This document shows positions 25,931 to 35,683 of a stretch of DNA of 37,891 nt, in pieces. Origin of the DNA: Streptococcus suis (GTDB lineage: Bacteria > Bacillota > Bacilli > Lactobacillales > Streptococcaceae). Under the pieces are notes generated by a model, which saw only the letters and a program-made list of their open reading frames with translations, did not search any database and was not told the DNA's origin. The position numbers and the translations under genes were made by a program. The stretch lies in the NCBI RefSeq assembly GCF_024509525.1, contig NZ_JAMWEM010000013.1:1-37891 (forward strand), given 5' to 3'. Every line of letters begins with the position of its first letter. Within the stretch, counting starts at the first letter, position 1.

Positions 25931-27571
25931 TTAATTGGGATAGATATAAGCAACAGAGCCACCCCAAGTTGCTGATAGAGGATTGAACCAATCACGGAAG
26001 TTTGCGACATACATATTTCCAGAATAGTTGGATTCTTTAACTTGAATACGTGTTGTGCTTTCGATAGCAGTCACAACAGCTACATGGCCATATCCCCGGC
26101 CATCATAGGGCCATACGGCGATTGCACCAACTCTAGGAGTCGTTCCTATTTTAAAGCCTGCCGCCTTGGCAGATGTCAGCCATTGACTAGCATTTCCCCA
26201 GTAGTTCTGTACCCATGGAGCCAGCTCCTTTGCACCCCAAGTACATTGACCAGTTGGATAAGTATTTGGCTCCTTGTACCGTTGGCTAGCAGTCACCTGA
26301 AAACTAAAGGCCCCAAGCCCTTTTCCGGATTGGTAGATATGGAGATGATACTTACCAGTTCCTTTGTGGTTAGATAAAGGAATATCACCTGAGATGTTTC
26401 GAGGATTTGTTTGACTAGCTGTATACCAGACTAAATCATCTTGTCCATTTTCTTCTGACCAAACGGCGTAGGTGACGGGAGTTGTATCGTAGATATTTTG
26501 AGCCGTTAACTGGAAGAGACCTGTTTTTTGGAAAGAAATTTGAGTTGAAATTGGTAAGCGGGCCTTAGTTAAGTCGACCGATTTTGCTACATAGCCTACT
26601 CGACTACCATCTGTGTAGGTAATATAAACGTGATTTTGATAGATACCAGTGTGGTTTTGGTGTTCTGTAAAACTGATGGCAGTTCGCCAAACTCCATTTT
26701 GTAAACTAGCCGTTCGCCACTTCAAGTTGCTCTTATCGCTGGTTGACCAGGTTGCAACATCAACGCTTTTAATAGCTTTACTGGTAGCGGTTTCTTGAAC
26801 CGAAACCTGATAACTTCCTTTTAAATTATTGATATTATCAATGGATAAGGTTGCAGCTGTTGAGCTAGGTAAATGCTGAGGAAGTACTGTAATATCTGAT
26901 TTGGCTGTAACGCTCGCTGCAGTTCCAGCTCCTTCATAGGCATAAAGATGAATAGAATAAGTACCGAGTGCAAATTGATGTTGTTTGAGAGGGACTTGAA
27001 GTGTATAACTTCCATCGCCAGCTGCAGTTGCACTGTACCAGACTAAATCATCCTGTCCATTTGTTTGAGACCAAACTGGAATTCGAACGTCTGTAATCGT
27101 TGAGGGAAGATTGTGCGCCACAATATTGATAAATCCTGGGGTCGTTATACTACTGGTAATGGTGGGCTTTAATGGGCTAATGGATGTACTTCCTTCTTCT
27201 AAAAATTGCAATTTTCTGTCAATCGTTGCATAGGCATGAATAGTATAAGATCCGGATTTTCCAAGTTGATGAATTGGAACATCTGTCTGAGAACCTTTAG
27301 CGACAATCCACTGTAAATCGTCTTGTCCATTTTCGTCTGACCAAATGGCATAGTGAATTTGATCATATTGCTCGATTTTATCGAAAAAAATAGAGAGTGT
27401 GGCGCCTGTTTGTTGGGTAGATAGCCTTTGAATGGGATTAGTAGAACGATTTTCATCCAAGACTGAGGCACTGGCTTGTACTTCCTCTGTAGTAGCTTGA
27501 ACCTTGGATAGGGTTAGTAGACTAGCAGTGACTAAAATAGATGAAAACAACAAAGTAGAATATTTTTTCAT
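25931..27571 (-). CDS. secreted CHAP-domain hydrolase with Bsp-like repeats
   Basis: A 546-residue secreted protein: signal peptide (about 1-27), then four repeats (roughly 55-130, 140-228, 240-330, 340-425) with the pattern W-x-x-x-(N)GQDDL-x-W typical of GBS Bsp-like repeats, then a CHAP domain (about 434-546). Catalytic residues are C443 in GQCTWGAK and H496 in GYGHVAVV. The CHAP domain is close to that of the PcsB-type protein in this window, but the coiled coil is replaced by the repeats. It probably cuts peptidoglycan peptides or crossbridges. AGGAGG lies 6 bp before the ATG. It reads against the purine genes and separates purH from purD. Confidence 0.9.
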   Translation of the reverse strand: MKKYSTLLFSSILVTASLLTLSKVQATTEEVQASASVLDENRSTNPIQRLSTQQTGATLSIFFDKIEQYDQIHYAIWSDENGQDDLQWIVAKGSQTDVPIHQLGKSGSYTIHAYATIDRKLQFLEEGSTSISPLKPTITSSITTPGFINIVAHNLPSTITDVRIPVWSQTNGQDDLVWYSATAAGDGSYTLQVPLKQHQFALGTYSIHLYAYEGAGTAASVTAKSDITVLPQHLPSSTAATLSIDNINNLKGSYQVSVQETATSKAIKSVDVATWSTSDKSNLKWRTASLQNGVWRTAISFTEHQNHTGIYQNHVYITYTDGSRVGYVAKSVDLTKARLPISTQISFQKTGLFQLTAQNIYDTTPVTYAVWSEENGQDDLVWYTASQTNPRNISGDIPLSNHKGTGKYHLHIYQSGKGLGAFSFQVTASQRYKEPNTYPTGQCTWGAKELAPWVQNYWGNASQWLTSAKAAGFKIGTTPRVGAIAVWPYDGRGYGHVAVVTAIESTTRIQVKESNYSGNMYVANFRDWFNPLSATWGGSVAYIYPN

Positions 27572-27673
27572 TTTTACCTCCTACATACATTATTCGAGAA
27601 AAATTAAAAATAGAAAAAATTGTGTGATGAGAGATGAGAGAAAAACGTCAATTTATTGTAGGCTTCATCATCT

Positions 27674-27724
27674 CCGAACGTTGTTTTGTTTTTTCTATTA
27701 AAATCCGTCTGTTTTTGCTATACT
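27674..27724 (+). promoter_or_regulatory. PurR box and promoter of purD
   Basis: ATCTCCGAACGTT carries CCGAAC at 27674-27679, a close match to the PurR consensus. An extended -10, TGCTATACT, ends at 27724. Two short copies of AAAATCCGT (near 27700 and 27734) lie around the promoter. The box lies about 50-55 bp before the expected start site. Confidence 0.6.
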
Positions 27725-27757
27725 GTTTATAGAAAATCCGTTTTTGAGGTGTGAAAA

Positions 27758-29020
27758 ATGAAACTTTTGGTTGTCGGGTCTGGTGGTCGTGAACATGCTA
27801 TTGCAAAGAAATTGTTAGATTCTGAGCAGGTAGAGCAGGTTTTTGTAGCTCCCGGTAATGACGGAATGACCTTGGATGGTATCAAGTTAGTCAATATCGG
27901 GATTTCCGAACATTCTGCTCTCATCAATTTTGCCAAGGAAAATGACATTGCATGGACTTTTGTTGGTCCAGATGATGCCTTAGCAGCAGGTATCGTTGAT
28001 GATTTTGAACAGGCGGGACTTAAAGCTTTTGGCCCTAGTCGTCTAGCCGCGGAGCTGGAGTGGTCAAAAGACTTTGCTAAACAAATCATGGTCAAATACG
28101 GCATTCCAACAGCAGCCTTTGGCACATTTTCCAACTTCAAAGAAGCCAAGGCCTACATCGAAGAGCAGGGGGCACCGATCGTGGTCAAGGCGGATGGCTT
28201 GGCACTGGGCAAGGGCGTGGTCGTGGCGGAAACCGTCGAGCAGGCGGTCGAAGCGGCACGGGAGATGCTCTTGGACAACAAGTTCGGCGACTCGGGTGCC
28301 CGCGTGGTCATCGAGGAGTTCTTGGCGGGTGAGGAGTTTTCCCTCTTTGCCCTGGTCAACGGCGACCAATTTTACATTCTGCCGACAGCCCAAGACCACA
28401 AGCGTGCCTTTGATGGCGACCAAGGTCCCAACACAGGCGGCATGGGGGCTTACGCTCCTGTTCTCCACCTGCCTCAAAGCGTGGTGGATACAGCGGTTGA
28501 CACCATTGTCAAGCCCATTCTGGACGGCATGATTGCGGAAGGGCGGTCTTATCTGGGCGTGCTCTATGCTGGCTTGATTCTGACCGACCAAGGTCCTAAG
28601 GTCATCGAGTTCAACGCCCGTTTTGGCGACCCAGAAACCCAGATTATCCTGCCTCGCCTGACCTCTGATTTTGCTCAGAACATCGACGACATCCTCCACA
28701 AACGCCCGACACAGCTGACTTGGCTGGAAAACGGCGTGACGCTGGGCGTAGTTGTGGCATCAAATGGCTACCCTCTGGATTATGAAAAAGGTGTGACCTT
28801 GCCGTCTAAGACCGAGGGTGATATCATCACTTACTATGCAGGGGCTCGTTTTGCGGAAAATAGCAGAGCACTGCTTTCAAACGGCGGTCGGGTCTATATG
28901 TTAGTCACCACAGCAGACACCGTACAAGAAGCCCAGGAAAAAATTTACTCGGAGCTGAAGAAACAAGATACAACAGGCCTCTTTTATCGGACAGATATTG
29001 GAAGTAAAGCTGTTAAATAA
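27758..29020 (+). CDS. purD: GAR synthetase
   Basis: It joins phosphoribosylamine and glycine with ATP. The 420-residue ATP-grasp enzyme has LVVGSGGREHAI, the KADGLALGKGV loop, and the ATP/metal site DHKRAFDGDQGPNTGGMGAYAP with FNARFGDPETQ. The first third has the AT-leaning codon use of its surroundings; from about 28160 the sequence is clearly richer in G/C, suggesting a recombination join inside the gene. Confidence 0.95.
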   Translation: MKLLVVGSGGREHAIAKKLLDSEQVEQVFVAPGNDGMTLDGIKLVNIGISEHSALINFAKENDIAWTFVGPDDALAAGIVDDFEQAGLKAFGPSRLAAELEWSKDFAKQIMVKYGIPTAAFGTFSNFKEAKAYIEEQGAPIVVKADGLALGKGVVVAETVEQAVEAAREMLLDNKFGDSGARVVIEEFLAGEEFSLFALVNGDQFYILPTAQDHKRAFDGDQGPNTGGMGAYAPVLHLPQSVVDTAVDTIVKPILDGMIAEGRSYLGVLYAGLILTDQGPKVIEFNARFGDPETQIILPRLTSDFAQNIDDILHKRPTQLTWLENGVTLGVVVASNGYPLDYEKGVTLPSKTEGDIITYYAGARFAENSRALLSNGGRVYMLVTTADTVQEAQEKIYSELKKQDTTGLFYRTDIGSKAVK

Positions 29021-29047
29021 TTTGGCATAAGAAAAGGAAGTGCAAAT

Positions 29048-29536
29048 ATGAACATTCCAATTTCCATCATTATGGGTTCTAGTTCTGACTGGAAAACCAT
29101 GAAAAAAGCAGCCGAAGTGCTGGACAAATTTGGCGTAGCCTATGAAAAGAAAGTGGTCTCTGCCCACCGCACACCAGACCTCATGTTCCGTCACGCCGAA
29201 GAGGCGCGTGGTCGTGGTATTAAGGTCATCATCGCAGGAGCGGGTGGTGCGGCTCATTTGCCGGGTATGGTGGCAGCTAAGACGACCCTGCCTGTTATCG
29301 GTGTTCCAGTCCAATCTCGTGCCCTCAGCGGTGTGGATTCCCTCTATTCTATCGTGCAGATGCCGGGCGGCGTCCCTGTTGCGACTATGGCGATTGGCGA
29401 AGCTGGTGCTACCAACGCAGCCCTGACAGCTCTTCGCATTCTCTCCATTGAAGATCAAACCATTGCGTCCCAGCTGGCAGATTTTGCCAAGGAACAAGAA
29501 AAAATTGCGGAGGCGATGACAGATGACCTCATCTAA
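29048..29536 (+). CDS. purE: N5-CAIR mutase, PurE catalytic subunit
   Basis: It moves the carboxyl group of N5-CAIR to make CAIR. The 162-residue product has the class I signature [16 protein letters not shown] and [11 protein letters not shown]. It overlaps purK by 14 bp, and the pair do the two-step carboxylation of AIR. AAGGAAG lies 7 bp before the ATG. Confidence 0.95.
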   Translation: MNIPISIIMGSSSDWKTMKKAAEVLDKFGVAYEKKVVSAHRTPDLMFRHAEEARGRGIKVIIAGAGGAAHLPGMVAAKTTLPVIGVPVQSRALSGVDSLYSIVQMPGGVPVATMAIGEAGATNAALTALRILSIEDQTIASQLADFAKEQEKIAEAMTDDLI

Positions 29537-30614
29537 GACAATCGGAATTATCGGCGGCGGTCAGCTGGGGCAGATGATGGCTATTTCTGCTATTTACATG
29601 GGCCACAAGGTCATCACGTTGGATCCTGCGGCGGACTGCCCAGCCTCCAAGGTTAGCGAGGTCATCGTCGCTCCCTATCACGATGTGGCGGCCCTCAAAC
29701 AGCTGGCGGAGCGGTGCCATGTCCTGACCTACGAGTTTGAAAATGTCGATGCCGACGGACTGGACGCGGTCATCAAGGACGGTCAGCTCCCTCAAGGGAC
29801 AGACCTCCTCCGCATTTCCCAGAACCGCATTTTTGAGAAGGATTTTTTGGCAAAAAAAGCTGGCGTGCAAGTCGCCCCCTACAAAGTCGTCACTTCTAGC
29901 CTGGACCTAGAAGGCCTGGACCTCAGCAAAAACTATGTCTTAAAGACAGCGACTGGGGGCTATGACGGACATGGGCAGAAGGTCATTCGAGAAGAGGCGG
30001 ACTTGGTAGAGGCTAGTCAGTTAGCTAACTCTGCCGAGTGTGTTTTGGAAGAGTTTGTGAATTTCGACCTGGAAATCTCCGTCCTTGTGTCTGGCAATGG
30101 CTCCGACTACACCGTCTTTCCTGTACAGGAAAATATCCACCGCAATAATATTCTTTACAAAACCATCGTGCCTGCCCGTATTTCAGACGAACTAGCTGAA
30201 AAAGCCAAAACCATGGCCCTGCAAATCGCAGACAAGCTCCATTTAGCAGGCACCCTCTGTGTTGAAATGTTTGTGGCAGGTCAGGACATTCTGGTCAACG
30301 AGATCGCCCCTCGTCCTCATAATTCAGGGCATTATTCGATTGAAGCCTGTGATTTTTCACAGTTTGATACTCATATTCGAGGCATTCTAGGTGAGCCTCT
30401 CCCCCCTATCCGCCTGCTTTCACCAGCAGTTATGATTAACGTTTTGGGACAAGACATGGAAACAGTCCAAACCTTTCTTCAAGAAAACCCTACCGCCCAT
30501 CCCCACTTTTATGGTAAACTAGAAGCGAAGCACAACCGCAAAATGGGACACGTGACGGTGTTTAGTGGTGAGGCGGATGAGGTGAGAGAGTTTGGGGAAG
30601 GGGTGGATTTTTAG
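29523..30614 (+). CDS. purK: N5-CAIR synthetase, PurK
   Basis: It carboxylates AIR with bicarbonate and ATP. The 363-residue ATP-grasp protein opens with [13 protein letters not shown] and has [13 protein letters not shown] and [18 protein letters not shown]. The ATG lies inside purE. No terminator is visible after it, and an unrelated gene with its own AGGAGG follows directly. Confidence 0.95.
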   Translation: MTSSKTIGIIGGGQLGQMMAISAIYMGHKVITLDPAADCPASKVSEVIVAPYHDVAALKQLAERCHVLTYEFENVDADGLDAVIKDGQLPQGTDLLRISQNRIFEKDFLAKKAGVQVAPYKVVTSSLDLEGLDLSKNYVLKTATGGYDGHGQKVIREEADLVEASQLANSAECVLEEFVNFDLEISVLVSGNGSDYTVFPVQENIHRNNILYKTIVPARISDELAEKAKTMALQIADKLHLAGTLCVEMFVAGQDILVNEIAPRPHNSGHYSIEACDFSQFDTHIRGILGEPLPPIRLLSPAVMINVLGQDMETVQTFLQENPTAHPHFYGKLEAKHNRKMGHVTVFSGEADEVREFGEGVDF

Positions 30615-30623
30615 GAGGTTGCT

Positions 30624-31370
30624 TTGGAAATTTTTATTAATTATATTGTACCCATCTTAGAGTTAATAATGTCGGCTATCGGAGTTGTTTTTCTCTTTAA
30701 ACCATCTACTCCATCGGTGAGTATTGATGTAGGCGATAAATACTATTTTACTCAGAATATTAAAGAAAGTACTAATTCAAACTCTACAAATCAGAATGAC
30801 TACAGTCCTGCAATTATAGTCAGTTTAATATTTTTTGGGATCTATCTTTTCTACTCATTGGTAGGAAAGTTAATGATTTTTATCATAATGGTAATTTCTT
30901 TAATAAAAATTCTAAGATATAAGCACTTAGGTATTGATTACAAGATTGAACTAATTCCTCCAATAATAAGTACTGTAGCTTTTTATGCATTAAATTTTTT
31001 ACCGAATAATGTAAAAGAATTTTGGGAAACAAATACAAAAGTTGATTTTGGTAAATTTTCTGGTTTACAGTCAACTATTGAATCAATCTTAGCTCCATTT
31101 CCAGAGTTTTTAAAATTATTTACAAATTTTGAAATTAACAAAACAAGAAATATTTCAATTTTTGCTATCTTGTTGATGACTTTGTTGGTTTTATTTTTCG
31201 AAGGCATCTCTATCTTTCAGAAAAAAGAAAATTTAAAGGTTTCGTCTAAAGGTAGGGTATCTTCTTATTGTATATTTCTATTGGTATTACTGGGATATGC
31301 GTTTTACCATGTTGAACAAAATCCTGTTAGATTTGTAACAGAAATGGTTATTAAATATTTCAATAATTGA
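30624..31370 (+). CDS. multi-span membrane protein of unknown function
   Basis: I do not recognise it. The 248-residue product has about five membrane segments (near 5-25, 63-85, 87-100, 113-131, 176-192 and 210-228), with a Ser/Asn-rich extracytoplasmic loop around 45-60. The start is most likely TTG 30624, because AGGAGG (30613-30618) lies 5 bp before it; the next ATG (30670) lacks a site. It is much more AT-rich than purK, with many ATA and AAT codons, suggesting separate origin. It may be read through from purK. Confidence 0.6.
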   Translation: MEIFINYIVPILELIMSAIGVVFLFKPSTPSVSIDVGDKYYFTQNIKESTNSNSTNQNDYSPAIIVSLIFFGIYLFYSLVGKLMIFIIMVISLIKILRYKHLGIDYKIELIPPIISTVAFYALNFLPNNVKEFWETNTKVDFGKFSGLQSTIESILAPFPEFLKLFTNFEINKTRNISIFAILLMTLLVLFFEGISIFQKKENLKVSSKGRVSSYCIFLLVLLGYAFYHVEQNPVRFVTEMVIKYFNN

Positions 31371-31486
31371 ATTGCATATAGTGTTGCTCTATTTAATCGT
31401 TTTAATATATTAAAAACAAAAGAAAAAGGGAGTACCTTTAATTGCCCATAAATAATAGAAATTTATATACTAATCGGAGAACAAAC

Positions 31487-32179
31487 ATGAAAACAATCGG
31501 TCTTATCGGCGGAATGAGCTGGGAGAGTACGACTTCCTATTATCAGCTCATCAACGAGACAATCAAAAATGAGCTTGGCGGGCTGCATTCGGCCAAAATT
31601 CTGCTTTACAGTGTTGACTTTGCAGAGATTGAGCACTATCAGGCAAGCGGCGACTGGGCTAAGAGTGCGGAAGTGCTGAGCAAAATTGCCCAGAAGCTCG
31701 AGCAGGCTGGTGCCGACTTTGTTGTCATCTGCACCAACACCATGCACAAGGTGGCTCCGCAGATTCAAGAAAAAATCACCATTCCTATTTTGCACATTGC
31801 ACAGGCAACTGCTGAGTCTCTTCTTGAAAATGGCATTCAAAAGGTTGGTCTCTTGGGCACCAAGTACACCATGACTCAAGATTTTTACAAGGACAAACTG
31901 CTTGAAGCGGGATTAGAAGTGCTGATTCCAGACCAAGCTGGCATTGCCGAGGTCAACCGAATCATCTATGATGAGCTCTGTTTGGGAGACATCAAAGACA
32001 ACTCCAAGCAAACCTACCTTGCCATCATTGATGATTTGAAAAATGCTGGTGCCCAAGCCGTTATCCTAGGCTGCACAGAGATTGGCCTCTTGGTCAAACA
32101 AGCAGACACAGACCTTCCCCTCTATGACACAACAGCTATCCACGCGGAGAAAGCAGCGCAATTAGCGGTGAATGAATAG
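31487..32179 (+). CDS. aspartate/glutamate racemase family protein
   Basis: A cofactor-independent racemase, probably on aspartate. The 231-residue product has IGLIGGMSWESTTSYY and the two catalytic Cys motifs ICTNTMH (first half) and LGCTEIGLL (second half). ATG 31487 follows GGAGA by 6 bp; longer in-frame starts have no site. It lies alone between the AT-rich membrane gene and a gene remnant. Confidence 0.85.
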   Translation: MKTIGLIGGMSWESTTSYYQLINETIKNELGGLHSAKILLYSVDFAEIEHYQASGDWAKSAEVLSKIAQKLEQAGADFVVICTNTMHKVAPQIQEKITIPILHIAQATAESLLENGIQKVGLLGTKYTMTQDFYKDKLLEAGLEVLIPDQAGIAEVNRIIYDELCLGDIKDNSKQTYLAIIDDLKNAGAQAVILGCTEIGLLVKQADTDLPLYDTTAIHAEKAAQLAVNE

Positions 32180-32238
32180 ATTAGAAAGAGACAGATGACT
32201 ATTTTGGCAGAAGATGCTGCAGTGGTAGGTTAGGTATT

Positions 32239-32439
32239 AGGAGGTTAACATATAGAACTCTTCTTCTCAAAAGTCGTTAGCAGCCTTTTAGAATAGTATT
32301 GTTTGCTCCAATTCCCTTTATCTATTGGCTTAGCAAAGGCAGAAATAACGCTCATTTTCTAAGTTGGCTGGGATTTAAGAAAGTTAGTAAACGTGATCTT
32401 ATAATATCTTTTCAGGCCGATGTGCTGCGTTTATGCTAA
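32239..32439 (+). pseudogene. CPBP-type membrane protease-like remnant
   Basis: A preserved ribosome site AGGAGG (32239-32244) is followed 7 bp later by ATA (32252) where ATG is expected, then ELFFSKVVSSLLE. After an apparent one-base loss near 32294 the reading continues IVLFAPIPFIYWLSK and FLSWLGFKK, to a stop at 32437. The pattern resembles the N terminus of CPBP-family intramembrane proteins; the rest is missing. Start loss, frameshift and truncation make it non-functional. The family assignment is tentative. Confidence 0.45.
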
Positions 32440-32477
32440 TTTAGTATCAAATTAGTCGTTAAAATAGGAGCGAACTT

Positions 32478-32876
32478 ATGGTAAAATCTAATAGGAAAGC
32501 AAGTTTTTCTTATCCCATTGATAAGGTATGGGAACTTGTCACTGATTTATCCAATCAAACTTGGAGAAGTGATCTTGGTCATTTTGAAAAGATAGACAAG
32601 AAACATTTTATTGAATACACTCAAACTGGTATTCAGACAAATTTTAAGGTGATCAAAGTCGATTTGTACAAGCTCTGGGAACTTAAGTTTGAAAATAAAA
32701 ATCTCCAAGGCACTTGGCTAGGACAGTTTGATTATCATGATGGGCAAACTGTCCTAGATTTTACAGAAAATGTCACTGTTAAAAATGTTCTCTTGACACC
32801 ATTTGTCTGGCTTTATTTAAGAAAGCAGCAAAAGCAGTATTTCCGAGATTTAGAAAAAGTGCTGGAAGTTAAATAG
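32478..32876 (+). CDS. SRPBCC-family (START-like) protein
   Basis: A 132-residue protein with the ligand-binding SRPBCC layout: N-terminal FSYPIDKVWELVTDLSNQTWR, alternating beta strands in the middle and a long C-terminal helix (YLRKQQKQYFRDLEKVLE). Ligand unknown; such proteins bind or act on small hydrophobic molecules. TAGGAG lies about 9 bp before the ATG. Stand-alone gene, no operon visible. Confidence 0.75.
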   Translation: MVKSNRKASFSYPIDKVWELVTDLSNQTWRSDLGHFEKIDKKHFIEYTQTGIQTNFKVIKVDLYKLWELKFENKNLQGTWLGQFDYHDGQTVLDFTENVTVKNVLLTPFVWLYLRKQQKQYFRDLEKVLEVK

Positions 32877-32890
32877 TAAAAAATAAAATC

Positions 32891-32954
32891 GCCCATTAGG
32901 GCAAAGAAAAATAGAAAGGAACAAGGGTAGCCGTATTCTCTAAATTGAATACGG
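32891..32954. repeat. two small hairpins after the SRPBCC gene
   Basis: GCCC-ATTA-GGGC (32891-32902) and CCGTATTC (32931-32938) with GAATACGG (32947-32954). Neither has a clear T-run. Confidence 0.4.
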
Positions 32955-33002
32955 GCACTCTTAATTCTCTATCAAAAAATTGTAAAACAGAAAGGAATGG
33001 GT

Positions 33003-33127
33003 TACAAGTTAGCACAACTGAACCCGGGCGGAAAGCTCGGAATTTAGATAAACCGCCTAGGACGCAAGCGTCCGTCGTTGGTTTCCTAAAATTCAGTCGC
33101 TTTCTTGTCGCCCTTGGTGTCTTAAAC
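33003..33127. repeat. nested-hairpin repeat between a ribosome site and purB
   Basis: GGACGC-AA-GCGTCC (33059-33072) sits inside AACC/GGTT and an imperfect GAATTTAG-type/CTAAAATTC pairing. The upstream AGAAAGGA (32990-32996) looks like the original purB ribosome site, now about 130 bp away, so this block looks inserted. The frame stays open through it, but no coding role is claimed. Confidence 0.4.
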
Positions 33128-34420
33128 ATGATCAATCGTTATTCCCGCCCGGAGATGGCGGCTATTTGGAGTGAAGAGAACAAGTACAAGGCTTGGTTGG
33201 AGGTGGAAATCCTCGCAGATGAGGCTTGGGCTGAGTTGGGTGAGATTCCCAAAGAAGATGTGGCCTTGATTCGTGAGAAGGCGACTTTTGACATCGACCG
33301 CATTTTAGAGATTGAAGAGGAAACCCGTCATGATGTGGTGGCTTTCACGCGTGCGGTTTCGGAAAGTCTTGGTGAGGAACGCAAGTGGGTACACTACGGT
33401 CTGACATCGACCGATGTGGTGGATACGGCTTACGGCTACCTCTACAAGCAGGCCAACGATATCATCCGTCGTGACCTTGAAAACTTTACCACTATCATCG
33501 CCGACAAGGCACGTGAGCACAAGTACACTATCATGATGGGGCGGACCCACGGTGTCCATGCGGAGCCAACGACCTTCGGTTTGAAACTGGCGACTTGGTA
33601 TAGCGAAATGAAACGCAACATGGAGCGTTTTGATGTGGCAGCTAAGGGTGTTGAGGCTGGTAAAATTTCAGGTGCGGTTGGAAACTTTGCTAATATTCCT
33701 CCATTTGTGGAAGAGTATGTTTGTGGCAAATTGGGCATTCGTCCGCAGGAAATTTCGACTCAGGTTCTTCCTCGTGACCTTCACGCAGAATATTTCTCAG
33801 CCCTAGCCTTGATTGCAACGTCTATCGAGCGTATGGCGACAGAAATCCGTGGACTACAAAAATCTGAACAAAGAGAAGTCGAAGAGTATTTCGCCAAAGG
33901 CCAAAAGGGCAGCTCTGCTATGCCCCATAAACGCAACCCTATCGGCTCTGAAAATATGACCGGTCTGGCTCGCGTGGTGCGTGGTCACTTGGTGACAGCT
34001 TTTGAGAATGTGGCTCTCTGGCATGAACGCGATATTTCCCACTCGTCAGCGGAGCGGATCATTACGCCGGATACGACCATTCTTATCAACTATATGCTCA
34101 ATCGTTTTGGCAATATCGTCAAGAACTTGACGGTCTTCCCTGAAAATATGAAACGCAATATGGAGTCGACTTTTGGCTTGATTTACAGCCAGCGTGTCAT
34201 GCTCAGCTTGATTGAAAAAGGCATGACCCGTGAGGAAGCCTATGACTTGGTGCAACCAAAAACTGCGCAGTCATGGGATAATCAAGTGGACTTCAAGCCC
34301 CTTCTCGAAGCGGATGAGCGCGTGACAGCCAAACTCAGCCAGGATGAAATCGATGAACTCTTCAACCCAGACTACTATGCTAAGCGGGTGGATGACATCT
34401 TTGAACGACTTGGGTTATAA
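33128..34420 (+). CDS. purB: adenylosuccinate lyase
   Basis: It cleaves SAICAR and adenylosuccinate, serving both IMP and AMP synthesis. The 430-residue product starts [10 protein letters not shown] and has the family signature [11 protein letters not shown] (about 261-271), TSTDVVDTA and [11 protein letters not shown]. Homology begins at ATG 33128, which has only a weak TTGGTG before it; the stronger AGAAAGGA lies about 130 bp upstream, before a hairpin repeat. No PurR box is visible. Confidence 0.95.
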   Translation: MINRYSRPEMAAIWSEENKYKAWLEVEILADEAWAELGEIPKEDVALIREKATFDIDRILEIEEETRHDVVAFTRAVSESLGEERKWVHYGLTSTDVVDTAYGYLYKQANDIIRRDLENFTTIIADKAREHKYTIMMGRTHGVHAEPTTFGLKLATWYSEMKRNMERFDVAAKGVEAGKISGAVGNFANIPPFVEEYVCGKLGIRPQEISTQVLPRDLHAEYFSALALIATSIERMATEIRGLQKSEQREVEEYFAKGQKGSSAMPHKRNPIGSENMTGLARVVRGHLVTAFENVALWHERDISHSSAERIITPDTTILINYMLNRFGNIVKNLTVFPENMKRNMESTFGLIYSQRVMLSLIEKGMTREEAYDLVQPKTAQSWDNQVDFKPLLEADERVTAKLSQDEIDELFNPDYYAKRVDDIFERLGL

Positions 34421-34427
34421 AAAAATC

Positions 34428-34457
34428 AAAATTCTTTGGATTTTCCAGAGAATTTTT
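34428..34457 (+). terminator. purB terminator
   Basis: AAAATTCTTTGGA (34428-34440), TTT, TCCAGAGAATTTT (34444-34456) with one G-U pair, T-run. Confidence 0.85.
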
Positions 34458-34631
34458 TAGTTTCCCTTAAGCTTGGCGAGTTATACTATATCCAAGCTAG
34501 AAATAGCCCATCACTTTCAGTATCGTCATCCGTAAGAGCTAAAGCTCAAACGGCTGGCATATCTTTTCACCTAAAGGTGTCCCTAGCTCTAAGTCGCAAG
34601 CGACAAGAGCTAGGTATCATATAATCTCCTG
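34458..34631. repeat. interspersed hairpin repeat, long copy
   Basis: Starts with TTTCCCTTAAGCTTGGCGAG and ends TCATATAATCTCCT, both matched by the short copy at 37046-37100. Inside are GAGCTAAAGCTC, CACCTAAAGGTG, and a long imperfect stem CTAGCTCT/AGAGCTAG around GTCGC-AA-GCGAC. No gene is supported. Confidence 0.55.
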
Positions 34632-34633
34632 AG

Positions 34634-34667
34634 AATACTGGACTCATTGAGTCTGGTATTTTCTTTT
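34634..34667 (+). terminator. hairpin just before ruvB
   Basis: AATAC..GACTC (34634-34645), ATT, GAGTC..GTATT (34649-34660) with a TG internal loop, then TTCTTTTT. Confidence 0.7.
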
Positions 34668-34669
34668 TG

Positions 34670-34687
34670 TGCTATAATGGTTTCATG
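34670..34687 (+). promoter_or_regulatory. extended -10 promoter placing +1 at the ruvB ATG
   Basis: TGCTATAAT (34670-34678). Six bases separate the -10 from the A of ATG 34685, the usual distance to the transcription start. There is no room for a ribosome site, so the mRNA is probably leaderless. Confidence 0.65.
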
Positions 34688-35683
34688 ACTAGAATTTTAG
34701 ATATGGAACAAATGCAGGACGAGGAGTACGTTGAGCGTACCCTGCGTCCGCAGAAATTAAATGAATACATCGGTCAGGACAAGGTTAAGGACCAGCTGAA
34801 AATCTTTATCGAAGCAGCCAAGCTCCGTGATGAAGCCTTGGACCATACCCTTCTGTTTGGACCTCCAGGTTTGGGGAAGACCACCATGGCCTTTGTCATC
34901 GCCAACGAACTGGGCGTTAATATCAAGCAGACCAGTGGTCCTGTTATTGAAAAAGCAGGTGACTTGGTGGCCCTTCTCAACGACTTGGAGCCTGGCGACG
35001 TCCTCTTTATCGATGAAATCCACCGTATGCCTATGGCGGTCGAGGAAATTCTCTACTCTGCTATGGAGGATTTCTACATCGACATTATGATTGGGGCTGG
35101 GGAGGCCAGCCGGTCCGTGCATTTGGAGTTGCCACCTTTTACCCTGATTGGAGCGACCACTCGTGCGGGTATGCTGTCCAATCCTCTGCGGGCTCGTTTT
35201 GGGATTACCGGGCACATGGAGTACTATGAACTGGCTGATTTGACGGAGATTGTCGAGCGGACGGCGGATATCTTTGATATGGAGATTACTCATGAAGCCG
35301 CTATCGAGCTGGCTCGTCGGTCTCGTGGAACTCCCCGTATCGCCAACCGTCTGCTCAAGCGGGTGCGGGATTTTGCACAGATTATGGGCGACGGTCTGAT
35401 TGATGACACCATTACGGATAAGGCCTTGACTATGCTGGATGTGGACCGCGAGGGGCTGGACTATGTGGACCAGAAGATTCTCCGTACCATGATTGAGATG
35501 TATGGCGGTGGTCCTGTCGGCCTCAACACCCTGTCGGTCAATATTGCCGAGGAGCGTGAGACGGTGGAGGACATGTACGAGCCTTACCTGATTCAGCAAG
35601 GTTTTCTTATGCGGACACGGACAGGGCGGGTCGCGACAGCCAAGGCCTACGAGCACATGGGTTATCCCTATACGGAAAAATAA
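34685..35683 (+). CDS. ruvB: Holliday junction branch migration ATPase RuvB
   Basis: It is the motor of RuvAB branch migration. The 332-residue product, standard length, has [11 protein letters not shown], Walker [10 protein letters not shown] (about 59-67), Walker [29 protein letters not shown] and the arginine finger [13 protein letters not shown] 34685 gives the normal N terminus; it has no ribosome site and sits at the predicted transcription start. The stop shares its A with the next ATG. Confidence 0.95.
   Translation: MTRILDMEQMQDEEYVERTLRPQKLNEYIGQDKVKDQLKIFIEAAKLRDEALDHTLLFGPPGLGKTTMAFVIANELGVNIKQTSGPVIEKAGDLVALLNDLEPGDVLFIDEIHRMPMAVEEILYSAMEDFYIDIMIGAGEASRSVHLELPPFTLIGATTRAGMLSNPLRARFGITGHMEYYELADLTEIVERTADIFDMEITHEAAIELARRSRGTPRIANRLLKRVRDFAQIMGDGLIDDTITDKALTMLDVDREGLDYVDQKILRTMIEMYGGGPVGLNTLSVNIAEERETVEDMYEPYLIQQGFLMRTRTGRVATAKAYEHMGYPYTEK

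Noticed and set aside
28064..28699. 211-codon minus-strand frame inside purD
   Set aside because: The length results from the G/C-rich third positions of purD; the protein has no recognisable domain and no start signal.
34436..34624. 62-codon frame in the repeat between purB and ruvB
   Set aside because: It begins in the purB terminator and runs through hairpin repeats; no ribosome site or family match.
34757..35656. 299-codon minus-strand frame inside ruvB
   Set aside because: It is an antisense shadow of ruvB; the composition is His/Arg/Gln-rich as expected for such shadows.
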